Assembly: GCF_002966125.1 (NCBI RefSeq)
Contig: NZ_CP027062.1
Coordinates: forward strand, 2,838,501 to 2,902,500
Source of the DNA: Pukyongia salina
GTDB taxonomy: Bacteria; Bacteroidota; Bacteroidia; Flavobacteriales; Flavobacteriaceae
Direction of reading: 5' to 3'
DNA: 64,000 nt
Shown: positions 27,878-35,390 of the stretch, piece after piece
How positions within the stretch are numbered: position 1 is the first letter of the stretch
Layout: every line of letters starts with the position of its first letter
Notes under the pieces: generated by a model
Database searches by the model: none
What the model saw: the letters and a program-made list of their open reading frames with translations, nothing else
Told to the model about the DNA's origin: nothing
Translations under genes and position numbers: made by a program

Positions 27878-28510
27878 ATGAAATCGTACCATGCCCCCGC
27901 TGCGATTTTGCTTATTCTAGGTTTAATCGCCAACTCTTCTGCCTGGTCTCAGGTAGGGATCAATACAACAAATCCACGTGCTTCATTAGAAGTTGCCGGC
28001 TCTATGAGTATTTCCAATAGTGTGGAAATAGGCGATTATAGTGGACTAAACGACGCAGACGCGTCTACCTTCCTGATACAGGAAACCAATAATTCTATTA
28101 AATCCCTCGATGTTAGTAATCCAACAGGGGTCGCCTTGGCCTATATCCAGGAATATGTAATTGAGGACCCCAATCTGGATTGGGTGAAAGACTTCGATAC
28201 TGGAATTGATGCTGTAGACTATGTTGTAATAGTAACCTCGGCCAGTTTTAACCAGGAACTAGATCTTACTAATAGTGCCGGAGCCGCGGATAATGCAAGT
28301 ATCCCTTTTTCTTCTGCTTTTATAAAGAATGGCACCTGGCATTTGGTGGCAGACTATCCTCAGGCAGCGAATATAGATGAAACGGCTATGGGGATCTGGA
28401 CGATCAGTACCCTGATATTTTCAAACGACGTTTCCAAACAATATGGAACCATTGGCGTGCCGATGTCCGGTAATTCTACCGGCAGTGCAGTTTCACCAAT
28501 TATAAACTAG
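27878..28510 (+). CDS. Secreted cassette protein A1
   Basis: The 210-residue product has a signal peptide (to about AWSQ). The mature N-terminus QVGINTTNPRASLEVAGS is a repeat-like start common to Bacteroidota surface and fibre-like proteins. A beta-rich domain follows with DWVKDFDTGIDAVDYVVIVTSASF, the motif NGTWHLVADYP, and the end GNSTGSAVSPIIN. The closest relative is A2 at 30000 (same length, most segments conserved). More distantly it shares layout with B and C proteins. It is the first gene of a three-gene operon with its own promoter. No T9SS tail is seen; it is likely periplasmic or exported. Function is unknown. Confidence 0.8.
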   Translation: MKSYHAPAAILLILGLIANSSAWSQVGINTTNPRASLEVAGSMSISNSVEIGDYSGLNDADASTFLIQETNNSIKSLDVSNPTGVALAYIQEYVIEDPNLDWVKDFDTGIDAVDYVVIVTSASFNQELDLTNSAGAADNASIPFSSAFIKNGTWHLVADYPQAANIDETAMGIWTISTLIFSNDVSKQYGTIGVPMSGNSTGSAVSPIIN

Positions 28511-28519
28511 GCCCGTACT

Positions 28520-29146
28520 ATGAGAAAACATTACTTAATAGCGCTCTTAACCGTAAGTACAATTGCTACAGCACAGATAGGAATAGGTACAGACAGGCCT
28601 TTGGCCGATCTTCATATTGCCGGTGGTGCTTTGGTACAGGGAGGTTTTACCACACAAAACCTCAATACGGTTTCTTCAACTGAAGAAGATTTTAAACTGG
28701 TTACCCGGGTTACAAACTCCACCCCGGTTGGAAAGATCACCATTCTCGATACGGACGTTTTAAATGTTGCTCCGGTAAACACGGTAAATTACCACTTTAC
28801 AAACGTAAATCTGGACAATCTGGACGATGTAAATCTACAATATGATGTAGACAAATACGTAGTGGGGGTGGCAAACTTCCGCCACGTTGGTGATGCCATT
28901 CAAAAAGTACCGGGTGGAGATAACTTTTCTATTGGCCATTTTGTAGTTCGTACTTTTAAGAGCGGTGGAACCTGGCATCTACAGATAAAGAATGAGGAAC
29001 TCGACCTTTTGGCAACTAATTCCCTGGAGTATTATATCCAGTTGATCGTTTACGACAAGAAGTATTTTCGTGATCTTCCTGTGATCACAACAAACCTTGG
29101 TGGGTCCAATACCGGAACCGCTTCATCCATTCCTGTTTTTGAATAG
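28520..29146 (+). CDS. Secreted cassette protein B1
   Basis: This 208-residue product has a signal peptide (MRKHYLIALLTVSTIATAQ) and the mature start IGIGTDRPLADLHIAGGA. Characteristic segments are STEEDFKLVTRVTNSTPVGKITILDTDVLNVAPVN, YVVGVANFRHVGDAI, SGGTWHLQIKNEELDL and IVYDKKYFRDLPVITTNLGGSN. It ends with a TGTASSIPVF tail like the other cassette proteins. It begins 9 bases after A1 and ends 6 bases before C1, so translation is tightly coupled. The paralogue is B2 at 30651. No catalytic motif is seen, and a structural role is likely. Confidence 0.8.
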   Translation: MRKHYLIALLTVSTIATAQIGIGTDRPLADLHIAGGALVQGGFTTQNLNTVSSTEEDFKLVTRVTNSTPVGKITILDTDVLNVAPVNTVNYHFTNVNLDNLDDVNLQYDVDKYVVGVANFRHVGDAIQKVPGGDNFSIGHFVVRTFKSGGTWHLQIKNEELDLLATNSLEYYIQLIVYDKKYFRDLPVITTNLGGSNTGTASSIPVFE

Positions 29147-29152
29147 TTAATT

Positions 29153-29815
29153 ATGAAAGATCTTTACACTCTTACCGTATTATTAGGAATTACATTTAAT
29201 TCTGTTTTTGCACAGGTTGGCGTTAATACAACTACCCCAACAGCTACTTTGGAAGTTGTTGGTGATGTTTTAGTTGATTCGGAATTATATCTGGAAAACC
29301 CCGGGGACAATTCCAATATCAGGGGTTCTAAATTTTTAGTTCGTACTACGGGTAATCAGTTGTCTCGATACGATATTACCAATAGTAAGTACGGACCCAT
29401 AAATTACGTAGAGTTTGAATTTCAGAACTTGTCGGCCAGCGGATTGTTAGATTATGACACTAAGATCTCGACAGATGACTATTTAGTAAGTATACAAGGA
29501 TATTCATGTGGGATCGCCGGAGCCGGAAGAACAGGAAGTATAATGCCTAGTAGTGCTCTTTCCACCTTAAGCATAGAAGGTTACCAGATATACGCCTATC
29601 CTAATACAACCACCAACACATGGTTTTTAAGGGCATTTGTGAATAATTCCACATGGCAACGTTACAACGGGACTACCTATGTGGATACCGAAATAGACAT
29701 GTGGCTCAATGTCATGATCTATAGAAAGGGCTTTATCGCAAAAGCCCAAAACGACATTACTGTAGATATGTCGAATTTGGCAACGGGAACAGCTACACTA
29801 CCCATAGGGTTCTAA
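29153..29815 (+). CDS. Secreted cassette protein C1
   Basis: This 220-residue product has a signal peptide (to VFAQ) and the mature start VGVNTTTPTATLEVVGDVLVDSELYLENPG. Conserved with C2 are SKYGPINYVEFEFQNLSASGLLDYDTKIS, GYQIYAYPNTTTNTWFLRAFVN and DMWLNVMIYRKGFIAK. The end LATGTATLPIGF carries the shared TGTA signature. It is the last gene of cassette 1; the second cassette's promoter begins about 45 bases after its stop, and no terminator hairpin is visible, so read-through into cassette 2 is possible. Function is unknown. Confidence 0.8.
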   Translation: MKDLYTLTVLLGITFNSVFAQVGVNTTTPTATLEVVGDVLVDSELYLENPGDNSNIRGSKFLVRTTGNQLSRYDITNSKYGPINYVEFEFQNLSASGLLDYDTKISTDDYLVSIQGYSCGIAGAGRTGSIMPSSALSTLSIEGYQIYAYPNTTTNTWFLRAFVNNSTWQRYNGTTYVDTEIDMWLNVMIYRKGFIAKAQNDITVDMSNLATGTATLPIGF

Positions 29816-29862
29816 AAACTCTATTTCATAACTTTTTCCTACATTTTTCTAAGTTTCATTCC

Positions 29863-29878
29863 TACGCGTATACACGTA
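29863..29878. promoter_or_regulatory. Palindromic element (candidate operator) of cassette 2
   Basis: TACGCGTATACACGTA keeps the 7-2-7 inverted repeat of cassette 1 with one mismatched pair. It starts exactly 107 bases before the start of the -7 box at 29970. Confidence 0.65.
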
Positions 29879-29969
29879 CTTTTGATATATTTTCGATGTA
29901 AAGCAAAATTTAATCGTTATCCAACATGTTCTAAAATTTTCTTTAACAATAAGTTATCCGCCCAGGGAT

Positions 29970-29977
29970 TATCTTTG
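29970..29977 (+). promoter_or_regulatory. Promoter -7 box of cassette 2
   Basis: TATCTTTG fits the TAnnTTTG consensus and lies 30 bases before the A2 start codon, equivalent to 27850-27857 in cassette 1. As there, no clear -33 TTG is present. Confidence 0.65.
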
Positions 29978-29999
29978 TAGTACCCAAATTTTAGTACTT

Positions 30000-30638
30000 A
30001 TGAAATCGAGTTTTGCCCCCGCTTTAATATTGTTTATCTGCTTGCTATTGGTAACTGCCCCCGCTTTTACTCAAGTTGGAATAAACACCACAAATCCAAG
30101 AACCACATTAGAGGTAGCCGGCAATGCTGAGATAACAGGTTCACTGTCTATAGGGAATTACGACCCTCTTGCAGATGGAGAAGCATCTACATTTCTCATA
30201 CAAGATGAGAACGACAACGAGGAAATTAAAACCCTGGATGTAAGTAATCCAACCGGAGCTGCTCTTGCCTATGTTCAGGAGTATATAATTACCAATCCGG
30301 ACCAAGACTGGGTACGTGATTTCGATACCGGGGTCGATGCCAGTGAATTTGTACTTATAACGATATCGTCTTATTTCGATCTGGAGCTAAATACTAGTTC
30401 CTCATCGGGTGCTGAAGATAATTCGAGTTTACCTTATACAGCTACATTTATTTCGGGAGGAACCTGGCATATCATTGCAGATTATCCCATGGTAGCTAAT
30501 CTGGATCCAAGTGCAACCGGAACGTGGACAATTTCCACACTAATTTTTTCGAAAGACCTTTCTAAGCAACTGGGTAGTATTGATATCCCTATGTTAAATT
30601 CTACCACAGGAAGCGCAGTAACTCCCATTTTAGATTAA
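30000..30638 (+). CDS. Secreted cassette protein A2
   Basis: This 212-residue product is the paralogue of A1. It has a signal peptide (to AFTQ) and the mature start VGINTTNPRTTLEVAGNAEITG. Segments kept in both copies are ASTFLIQ, IKTLDVSNPTGAALAYVQEY, DWVRDFDTGVDASEFV, GGTWHIIADYPMVANLD, GTWTISTLIFSKDLSKQ and the end STTGSAVTPILD. An insertion in the linker (DENDNEEIKT) is the main length difference. It is the first gene of cassette 2. Divergence from A1 is substantial, so the duplication is old or the copies are evolving apart. Confidence 0.8.
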   Translation: MKSSFAPALILFICLLLVTAPAFTQVGINTTNPRTTLEVAGNAEITGSLSIGNYDPLADGEASTFLIQDENDNEEIKTLDVSNPTGAALAYVQEYIITNPDQDWVRDFDTGVDASEFVLITISSYFDLELNTSSSSGAEDNSSLPYTATFISGGTWHIIADYPMVANLDPSATGTWTISTLIFSKDLSKQLGSIDIPMLNSTTGSAVTPILD

Positions 30639-30650
30639 ATGTATAGAAGT

Positions 30651-31274
30651 ATGAAAAAAATTACACTGATTCTCTTAATTTTTAGTACAACCATCTTTGC
30701 GCAAATTGGGATTGGTACAGACAACCCGCAGGCAGATCTCCACGTTGCCGGGGATATGCTAATTAGAGATGAATTTAAATTAGGAGCCCTGGGAACAGTA
30801 GCAAGTACCGATGAAGATTTTATGCTGCTCACCCGCTCGAAAACTTCAAATCCGGTTGGCAAGGTGACAAAACTTGATGTGAGCGAACTATCGGTTGCAC
30901 CGGTAAACATTGTAGACTACAGTTTTAGCAATATTTCCTTAGACAACCTTAGAGATGTTAACCTTCAGTACGATGCATCGAAATATATTGTGGGTGTGGC
31001 CAATTTCAGATATCTGGGCGACCCCATTAAAAAAGTGAATGCCGGTGGAACCAAATCTATTGGAAACTTTGTTGTACACACCTTTATTAGCGGTGGTACC
31101 TGGCACCTGGAGATAAGAAATCAAACCCTAGACCTGGATCCGTCAGATTCTGTAAGTTACGAGATCACCTTAGTGGTATACGATAAGTCCTATTTCCGAT
31201 ATTTAAATCCTATTACCACCGACCTTGGAGGTAATAACAGCGGAAGTGCCTCTTCAATACCAAACCTATATTAA
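30651..31274 (+). CDS. Secreted cassette protein B2
   Basis: The start is taken at the Met opening the signal peptide (MKKITLILLIFSTTIFAQ); an earlier in-frame ATG directly after the A2 stop adds four residues. The product has 207 residues. It matches B1 in IGIGTDNPQADLHVAGDM, STDEDFMLLTRSKTSNPVGKVTKLDVSELSVAPVN, YIVGVANFRYLGDPIKK, SGGTWHLEIRNQTLDLDP and VVYDKSYFRYLNPITTDLGGNNSGSASSIP. The gap to A2 is 12 bases and to C2 7 bases. It is a likely structural protein of the cell surface or periplasm, of unknown role. Confidence 0.8.
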   Translation: MKKITLILLIFSTTIFAQIGIGTDNPQADLHVAGDMLIRDEFKLGALGTVASTDEDFMLLTRSKTSNPVGKVTKLDVSELSVAPVNIVDYSFSNISLDNLRDVNLQYDASKYIVGVANFRYLGDPIKKVNAGGTKSIGNFVVHTFISGGTWHLEIRNQTLDLDPSDSVSYEITLVVYDKSYFRYLNPITTDLGGNNSGSASSIPNLY

Positions 31275-31281
31275 ATCAACC

Positions 31282-31938
31282 ATGAGAAAGCTTTTTATAA
31301 TCTGTATACTGTATTCATTCACCCAGGGACTTACCGCCCAGGTAGGAATAAATACTAACTCCCCTAATTCTACCCTCCATGTGGATGGTGACGTAATTAT
31401 GGACAATGCATTATACCTTGAAAACCCGGGTGCGTCGTCTAAAATTCGTAATTCTAATCTTCTTATTTCACTTCAGAATAGCGATATAGTGGAATACGAT
31501 ATCGATGTAAGCAAATACGGTCCTATTAATTATACCGAATTTGTTTTCAGAAACTTATCTGCAGATGGACTTCAGGATTACGACACCAAGATTTCCATAG
31601 ACGATTATATTGTTACTGTACAGGGTTATTATTACCTGGAAGCCGGTACCGGTGATACCGATGTAATGACCAACAGTAACAACGGTAATGATAATATTGA
31701 AGGCCATCAGATCTATGCCTACAAGAATACTACCACCAATACATGGTTTATTAGAGCCTTTATCAATGATGCTGTCTTTAAAACGAGAGTTGCAGGAGTA
31801 TTTTTAGATACCCCGGTCGATATGTACCTTAACCTGATCATTTACAGACGAGGGTTTATTTCGAAAGAACTGAACTCACTAAGCGTGGATATGGGGAACC
31901 TCGAAACAGGTACAGCTCCGCTACCTGCCGGATTCTAA
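31282..31938 (+). CDS. Secreted cassette protein C2
   Basis: The start is at the Met opening the signal peptide (MRKLFIICILYSFTQGLTAQ). The longer frame would overlap B2 by 50 bases and add residues with no role. The 218-residue product matches C1 in VGINTNSPNSTLHVDGDVIMDNALYLENPG, SKYGPINYTEFVFRNLSADGLQDYDTKISIDDYIV, GHQIYAYKNTTTNTWFIRAFIND, LIIYRRGFISKEL and the end LETGTAPLPAGF. It completes cassette 2. No catalytic residues or T9SS tail are visible. Confidence 0.8.
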   Translation: MRKLFIICILYSFTQGLTAQVGINTNSPNSTLHVDGDVIMDNALYLENPGASSKIRNSNLLISLQNSDIVEYDIDVSKYGPINYTEFVFRNLSADGLQDYDTKISIDDYIVTVQGYYYLEAGTGDTDVMTNSNNGNDNIEGHQIYAYKNTTTNTWFIRAFINDAVFKTRVAGVFLDTPVDMYLNLIIYRRGFISKELNSLSVDMGNLETGTAPLPAGF

Positions 31939-31979
31939 AATACAATGTAAATAAGTTATCTTTGGCTAAAAATTAATTT

Positions 31980-32096
31980 ATGATTTTAGCGATCGGACCA
32001 TGGCAACTACTTATAATAATCGTACTAATTCTCTTTATGGCGGGACCGGTTCTCTACCTTATCATTAAAGGAAAGAACGATAAGAATAAGAAGTAA
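31980..32096 (+). CDS. Small single-span membrane protein, TatA-like N-terminus
   Basis: The 38-residue product is one hydrophobic helix followed by a Lys/Asn-rich tail (KGKNDKNKK). Its beginning, IGPWQLLIIIVLILF, strongly resembles the membrane helix of TatA/TatE twin-arginine translocase subunits. The amphipathic helix that TatA needs is absent, and a second hydrophobic run (AGPVLYLIIK) takes its place. It is either a degenerate TatA relative or an unrelated small membrane protein. It lies about 40 bases after C2 on the same strand and might be co-transcribed with the cassette. Confidence 0.55.
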   Translation: MILAIGPWQLLIIIVLILFMAGPVLYLIIKGKNDKNKK

Positions 32097-32101
32097 ACTT
32101 T

Positions 32102-33799
32102 CTATTTCAGAATCACTTTCTGAATATGAGTGTTTCCATCAACTTCCAACGCTACAAAGTACAAACCTTCAGAAAGCCGCTTTCCGGCTCCATTAGTTCC
32201 ATCCCATACTATTTGTTGTTTGCCGGTGTTTGCTCCTTCAAATAAAGATCGTACCATTTGTCCCTGTATATTATACACTGCGAGCCTGGTGGTAGCGTCT
32301 TGGGCTGTATAGAATTGTAAAGTTGTTGATTCTGAAAAAGGATTCGGGTAACTTATAAAACCATATCCTTCTGCCTTGGCAATTTCCTCTATCCCAAGAG
32401 TGCCATCGGGAGAAATTCGGGTGTAATACACATCCTGCCCACCATTGAGCGTATTACACCATGCAAGGTGTGCATATTCTACATCCGATTTCATATCGAA
32501 ATAATCGCCCATTTTATTCTGACTAGGATACCCGATCGTAGGATCGAACATATCCGAAATCACCAGATAGTCATTCCAGCTATTCCCAAAGTCGTTAGAC
32601 CAGCAGTAGATGAGTTGGGAGTCTACAGTCCCGGCAGGTGCTGTACTGGTATCAAGGTAAACTACATCAATTCTTCCATTTGGTGCTACAGACATGGTGC
32701 CGAACCACTGAAATGAACTTGTTCCAATATCGGCGTTTATCCGTACCGGGGGATCAAAACTCATCCCACCGTTCGTACTTTTGGCGAACATCACATCGGC
32801 CGGATCTCCATTACTTGTACGGGAGACCGATGCCACAACATATACGTTCCCGTCTCCGGGCCCACCGGAATTATCGGTATCGATCCAGGCCTGTCCCACC
32901 AATCCTGCCGGATTTACATCGGCCTGAGCATAGACCACACCATCCAGATCCAGAGGGGTAACGAAATCCCAGTCTACAACCTCCCCGGCATCTTTTGCGT
33001 TGGTGGATTTTACAACCACCATTCCTCCGCCGGATCCATTACGCCCTACCAGGTAGAGATCACCATTCCCATCGGCCTTTAAAGTGCCCCAAAACGGCTG
33101 ATTATCAATCGTCACACAGTTCTCGAAACTGGCACTGTCATCTGTAGATCGTGTGAAAGCCCCGGGGGCACAGGTGGTGAACGAAGTGTTCCAATACGAA
33201 TAGTTATGACCGGATCCAGTGCTTAAACTCTTGTCTATGGTCATCCACTGTTTATCCCCGCCAAAGGCAGGAACAGGATTTTCCCAGGTAGTACTTCCAT
33301 CGGTTATTTTAAAAACATCGCAGGCAAAGGAACCCTGCAAACTGTTGTAATAGAAATTTCCGTCCTTATCGAAATCGAGTACCGGATCGGATCTAAAATT
33401 ACCGGCATCCAAAACTCCGGGAAAAGTAAAGTTAAAACCACCATCTAGAGAATAACCGTAACCAGCCTGCCTGAAATTATTGCTTATAATATCAAACTGT
33501 CGCCACCCGATCACAATTCGGTTTGGATTTAATGGGTCTATGGCTAAGGAAGGTTCGTTGCCTGCATCCCCTACTATATTATCGCCATTGGCATCCACAT
33601 TCACCTGGGTAGTGTAGAAATTAGGAGTTCGAACATTATATGCGGGAGTACGGGCCATTCGGCTTTTATCTACCGGCACATAAGGATCGTCCGGAACTTC
33701 GTTATGCATAGCTCGAATTTCATCTATGGTCTGTGCATTTCCGAAGACATAAAAAAGATTTACAATAAATAACAGAAGAAATAATCTATTCAATTTCAT
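32102..33799 (-). CDS. T9SS-exported BNR/sialidase-fold protein
   Basis: This 565-residue protein has a signal peptide (MKLNRLFLLLFIVNLFYVFGNAQ). A beta-propeller with BNR-like segments follows (YGYSLDGGFNFTFPG, FAKSTNGGMSFDPPVRI, YCWSNDFGNSWNDYLVI). It ends in a T9SS type A sorting domain from about residue 475: YPNPFSESTTLQFYTAQDATTRLAVYNIQGQ to the terminal VALEVDGNTHIQKVILK. Residues typical of sialidase catalysis (the RIP/FRIP motif and an Arg triad) were not recognised, so enzyme activity is unproven. It should be released or surface-attached. It is monocistronic. Confidence 0.87.
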   Translation of the reverse strand: MKLNRLFLLLFIVNLFYVFGNAQTIDEIRAMHNEVPDDPYVPVDKSRMARTPAYNVRTPNFYTTQVNVDANGDNIVGDAGNEPSLAIDPLNPNRIVIGWRQFDIISNNFRQAGYGYSLDGGFNFTFPGVLDAGNFRSDPVLDFDKDGNFYYNSLQGSFACDVFKITDGSTTWENPVPAFGGDKQWMTIDKSLSTGSGHNYSYWNTSFTTCAPGAFTRSTDDSASFENCVTIDNQPFWGTLKADGNGDLYLVGRNGSGGGMVVVKSTNAKDAGEVVDWDFVTPLDLDGVVYAQADVNPAGLVGQAWIDTDNSGGPGDGNVYVVASVSRTSNGDPADVMFAKSTNGGMSFDPPVRINADIGTSSFQWFGTMSVAPNGRIDVVYLDTSTAPAGTVDSQLIYCWSNDFGNSWNDYLVISDMFDPTIGYPSQNKMGDYFDMKSDVEYAHLAWCNTLNGGQDVYYTRISPDGTLGIEEIAKAEGYGFISYPNPFSESTTLQFYTAQDATTRLAVYNIQGQMVRSLFEGANTGKQQIVWDGTNGAGKRLSEGLYFVALEVDGNTHIQKVILK

Positions 33800-34102
33800 A
33801 GCTTTTTAATTTTTTGGCTGAATACATTTTAAATATATAACTTAATCTATACCTATAAGGCGTAAACAGGGGCTTTCCTGTCTTGATTTATAAATTTCAG
33901 GAGGTAGAAACTTTTAAAACGGCACAAAATCACAAACGCACTTGGCAATATGATACCTATTTAAGAATATCCAAAAAGCGTTATAAAGTATATGAAATTT
34001 ACATATTTAAAGCTAAGCGGTAAGAGGAGTTGATCAGGCCCAAGAGTTTATGGCATTTTTTTTGAGAATCTGTAATATATCTAACACCTAATCCATCACC
34101 TC
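33800..34102. other. Divergent intergenic region before exbD
   Basis: These 303 AT-rich bases hold no gene. No TAnnTTTG box, hairpin or repeat stands out on either strand; the promoters for both flanking genes must lie here but cannot be placed. Confidence 0.4.
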
Positions 34103-34660
34103 ATGCCTAATCGTAGAAAATTACCCACAGTACACGCAGGAAGTATGGCGGATATCGCCTTTTTATTACTCATTTTCTTCCTGGTAACAACCACAATAGC
34201 AAAAGATAAAGGAATCGCCCGAAAGCTACCTAAAAAATGTCCTCCCGGACAGGTTTGTAGTCTCCCTATCCAAGAACGTAACGTGTTGCGACTTTTCTTA
34301 AATGATACGGGAGAACTGCTTGTGAATGACGAAATAATTCCTGTGTCACAATTAAAAGAAAAACTCATCGAGTTTATCGACAACAACGGGGATGGAAGTT
34401 GCCACTATTGCAATGGTTTGGGATCACTTCATTATTCCGAAAATCCGAAAAAGGCCGTGATATCCTTGAGTACAGATAGGCTGGCCGCGTATTCGGAGTT
34501 TATAAGAGTACAGGATGAGATCACTAAAGCATACCTGGATCTTCGTGAAAAATATGTCTTGGATCTTCTGAAAAAAACAGTAGCAGAACTTTCAGAATCC
34601 GAATTAGAGGAAGTAAAGACTGCTTATCCTTTTTTAATTTCAGAAGCTGAAATAAATTAA
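34103..34660 (+). CDS. exbD: ExbD/TolR-family biopolymer transport protein
   Basis: This 185-residue inner-membrane protein has the ExbD hallmark at its N-terminus: PTVHAGSMADIAFLLLIFFLVTTTIAKDKG, with the membrane Asp of the proton path in the helix (MADIAFLLLIFFL). The periplasmic domain follows. It has an unusual pair of Cys clusters (KKCPPGQVC and GSCHYCNGLG) that could form disulphides or bind metal. No exbB or tonB gene is adjacent, so it must pair with components elsewhere. The next gene, 50 bases downstream, encodes a periplasmic protein with a CTSC motif and may be co-transcribed. Confidence 0.9.
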   Translation: MPNRRKLPTVHAGSMADIAFLLLIFFLVTTTIAKDKGIARKLPKKCPPGQVCSLPIQERNVLRLFLNDTGELLVNDEIIPVSQLKEKLIEFIDNNGDGSCHYCNGLGSLHYSENPKKAVISLSTDRLAAYSEFIRVQDEITKAYLDLREKYVLDLLKKTVAELSESELEEVKTAYPFLISEAEIN

Positions 34661-34710
34661 TGGATTAATTGTAAGAATATCTATATATTGTGCTCTAAAA
34701 TTTCCCACTT

Positions 34711-35373
34711 ATGATGAAATCACTATACGCCTTTGCCCTACTGTTTTTCTCGTTTTTTACAACTATTTCTGCACAGGAACGACCTGTTAAGATCGTTGAT
34801 GAACGAGTTCAAAATAGATTGATGATCTATGCCGTAAATGAGAACGAGCTGGATCTGGATGTTTCCATCAAGATCGAAGGGACAGGATTCCGTCAGCGTG
34901 CAGGCGTGCCAAGGCTTCACAGAGTTCCTAAAGCCTCCAAAGTTAATATTGCCAGCCTGGTAATTGAACGAGGTCGCGTACCGGTTTATACTTACGAACT
35001 AACGGTGAACGATAGCCTTTCCAGACGTGTAGTGCGCAAGCCCGCCGAACAGATCAAGATCGACCCTAAAAAGAATATACTCGTATATCTAAAAGAGGGC
35101 TGTACGTCTTGCGATAGTCTTGTAAGTAAACTGGATAAGAGTTATTACAAATACCGGAGTATGGATCTGCGTGAAAAACCTGAAGTAAAGGATTTCCTGG
35201 TTCGTACTTTTAAGTACACTAAAACCCCCTACGATTCTATTACAAACCCTATCATTAGCCTTGGAGGGACTTTGTATTCGGAAATTGAGACCTATGAGCA
35301 ACTAGTTGCTAAGTTGAATGATGAAGTCACTGAAAATTCTGATGAAGCTGAGGACGAAGGCGACGGAAACTAA
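34711..35373 (+). CDS. Exported protein with glutaredoxin-like C-terminal domain
   Basis: This 220-residue protein has a signal peptide (to SAQERPVKI). A beta domain covers about residues 30-110. Then comes a thioredoxin/glutaredoxin-like stretch: KKNILVYLKEGCTSCDSLVSKLDKSYYKYRSMDLREKPEVKDFL, with a CxxC (CTSC) at the helix start, and later ITNPIISLGGTLYSEIETYEQLVAKL. This is the pattern of a redox-active or metal-carrying periplasmic protein. The final 20 residues are very acidic. It follows the Cys-bearing ExbD gene, which suggests that the two may be functionally linked. The family name is not known to me. Confidence 0.75.
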   Translation: MMKSLYAFALLFFSFFTTISAQERPVKIVDERVQNRLMIYAVNENELDLDVSIKIEGTGFRQRAGVPRLHRVPKASKVNIASLVIERGRVPVYTYELTVNDSLSRRVVRKPAEQIKIDPKKNILVYLKEGCTSCDSLVSKLDKSYYKYRSMDLREKPEVKDFLVRTFKYTKTPYDSITNPIISLGGTLYSEIETYEQLVAKLNDEVTENSDEAEDEGDGN

Positions 35374-35390
35374 TTCCGGGCTCATATCTC

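Larger units (their letters stand above)
29858..29977 (+). repeat. Duplicated promoter region, copy 2 (aligned with 27738-27857)
   Basis: This is the second copy of the promoter region, ungapped at an offset of 2120 bases from copy 1. The palindrome, TTCGATGTA, TCGTTAT, TTTAACA and the -7 box are kept while intervening bases differ. Confidence 0.8.
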
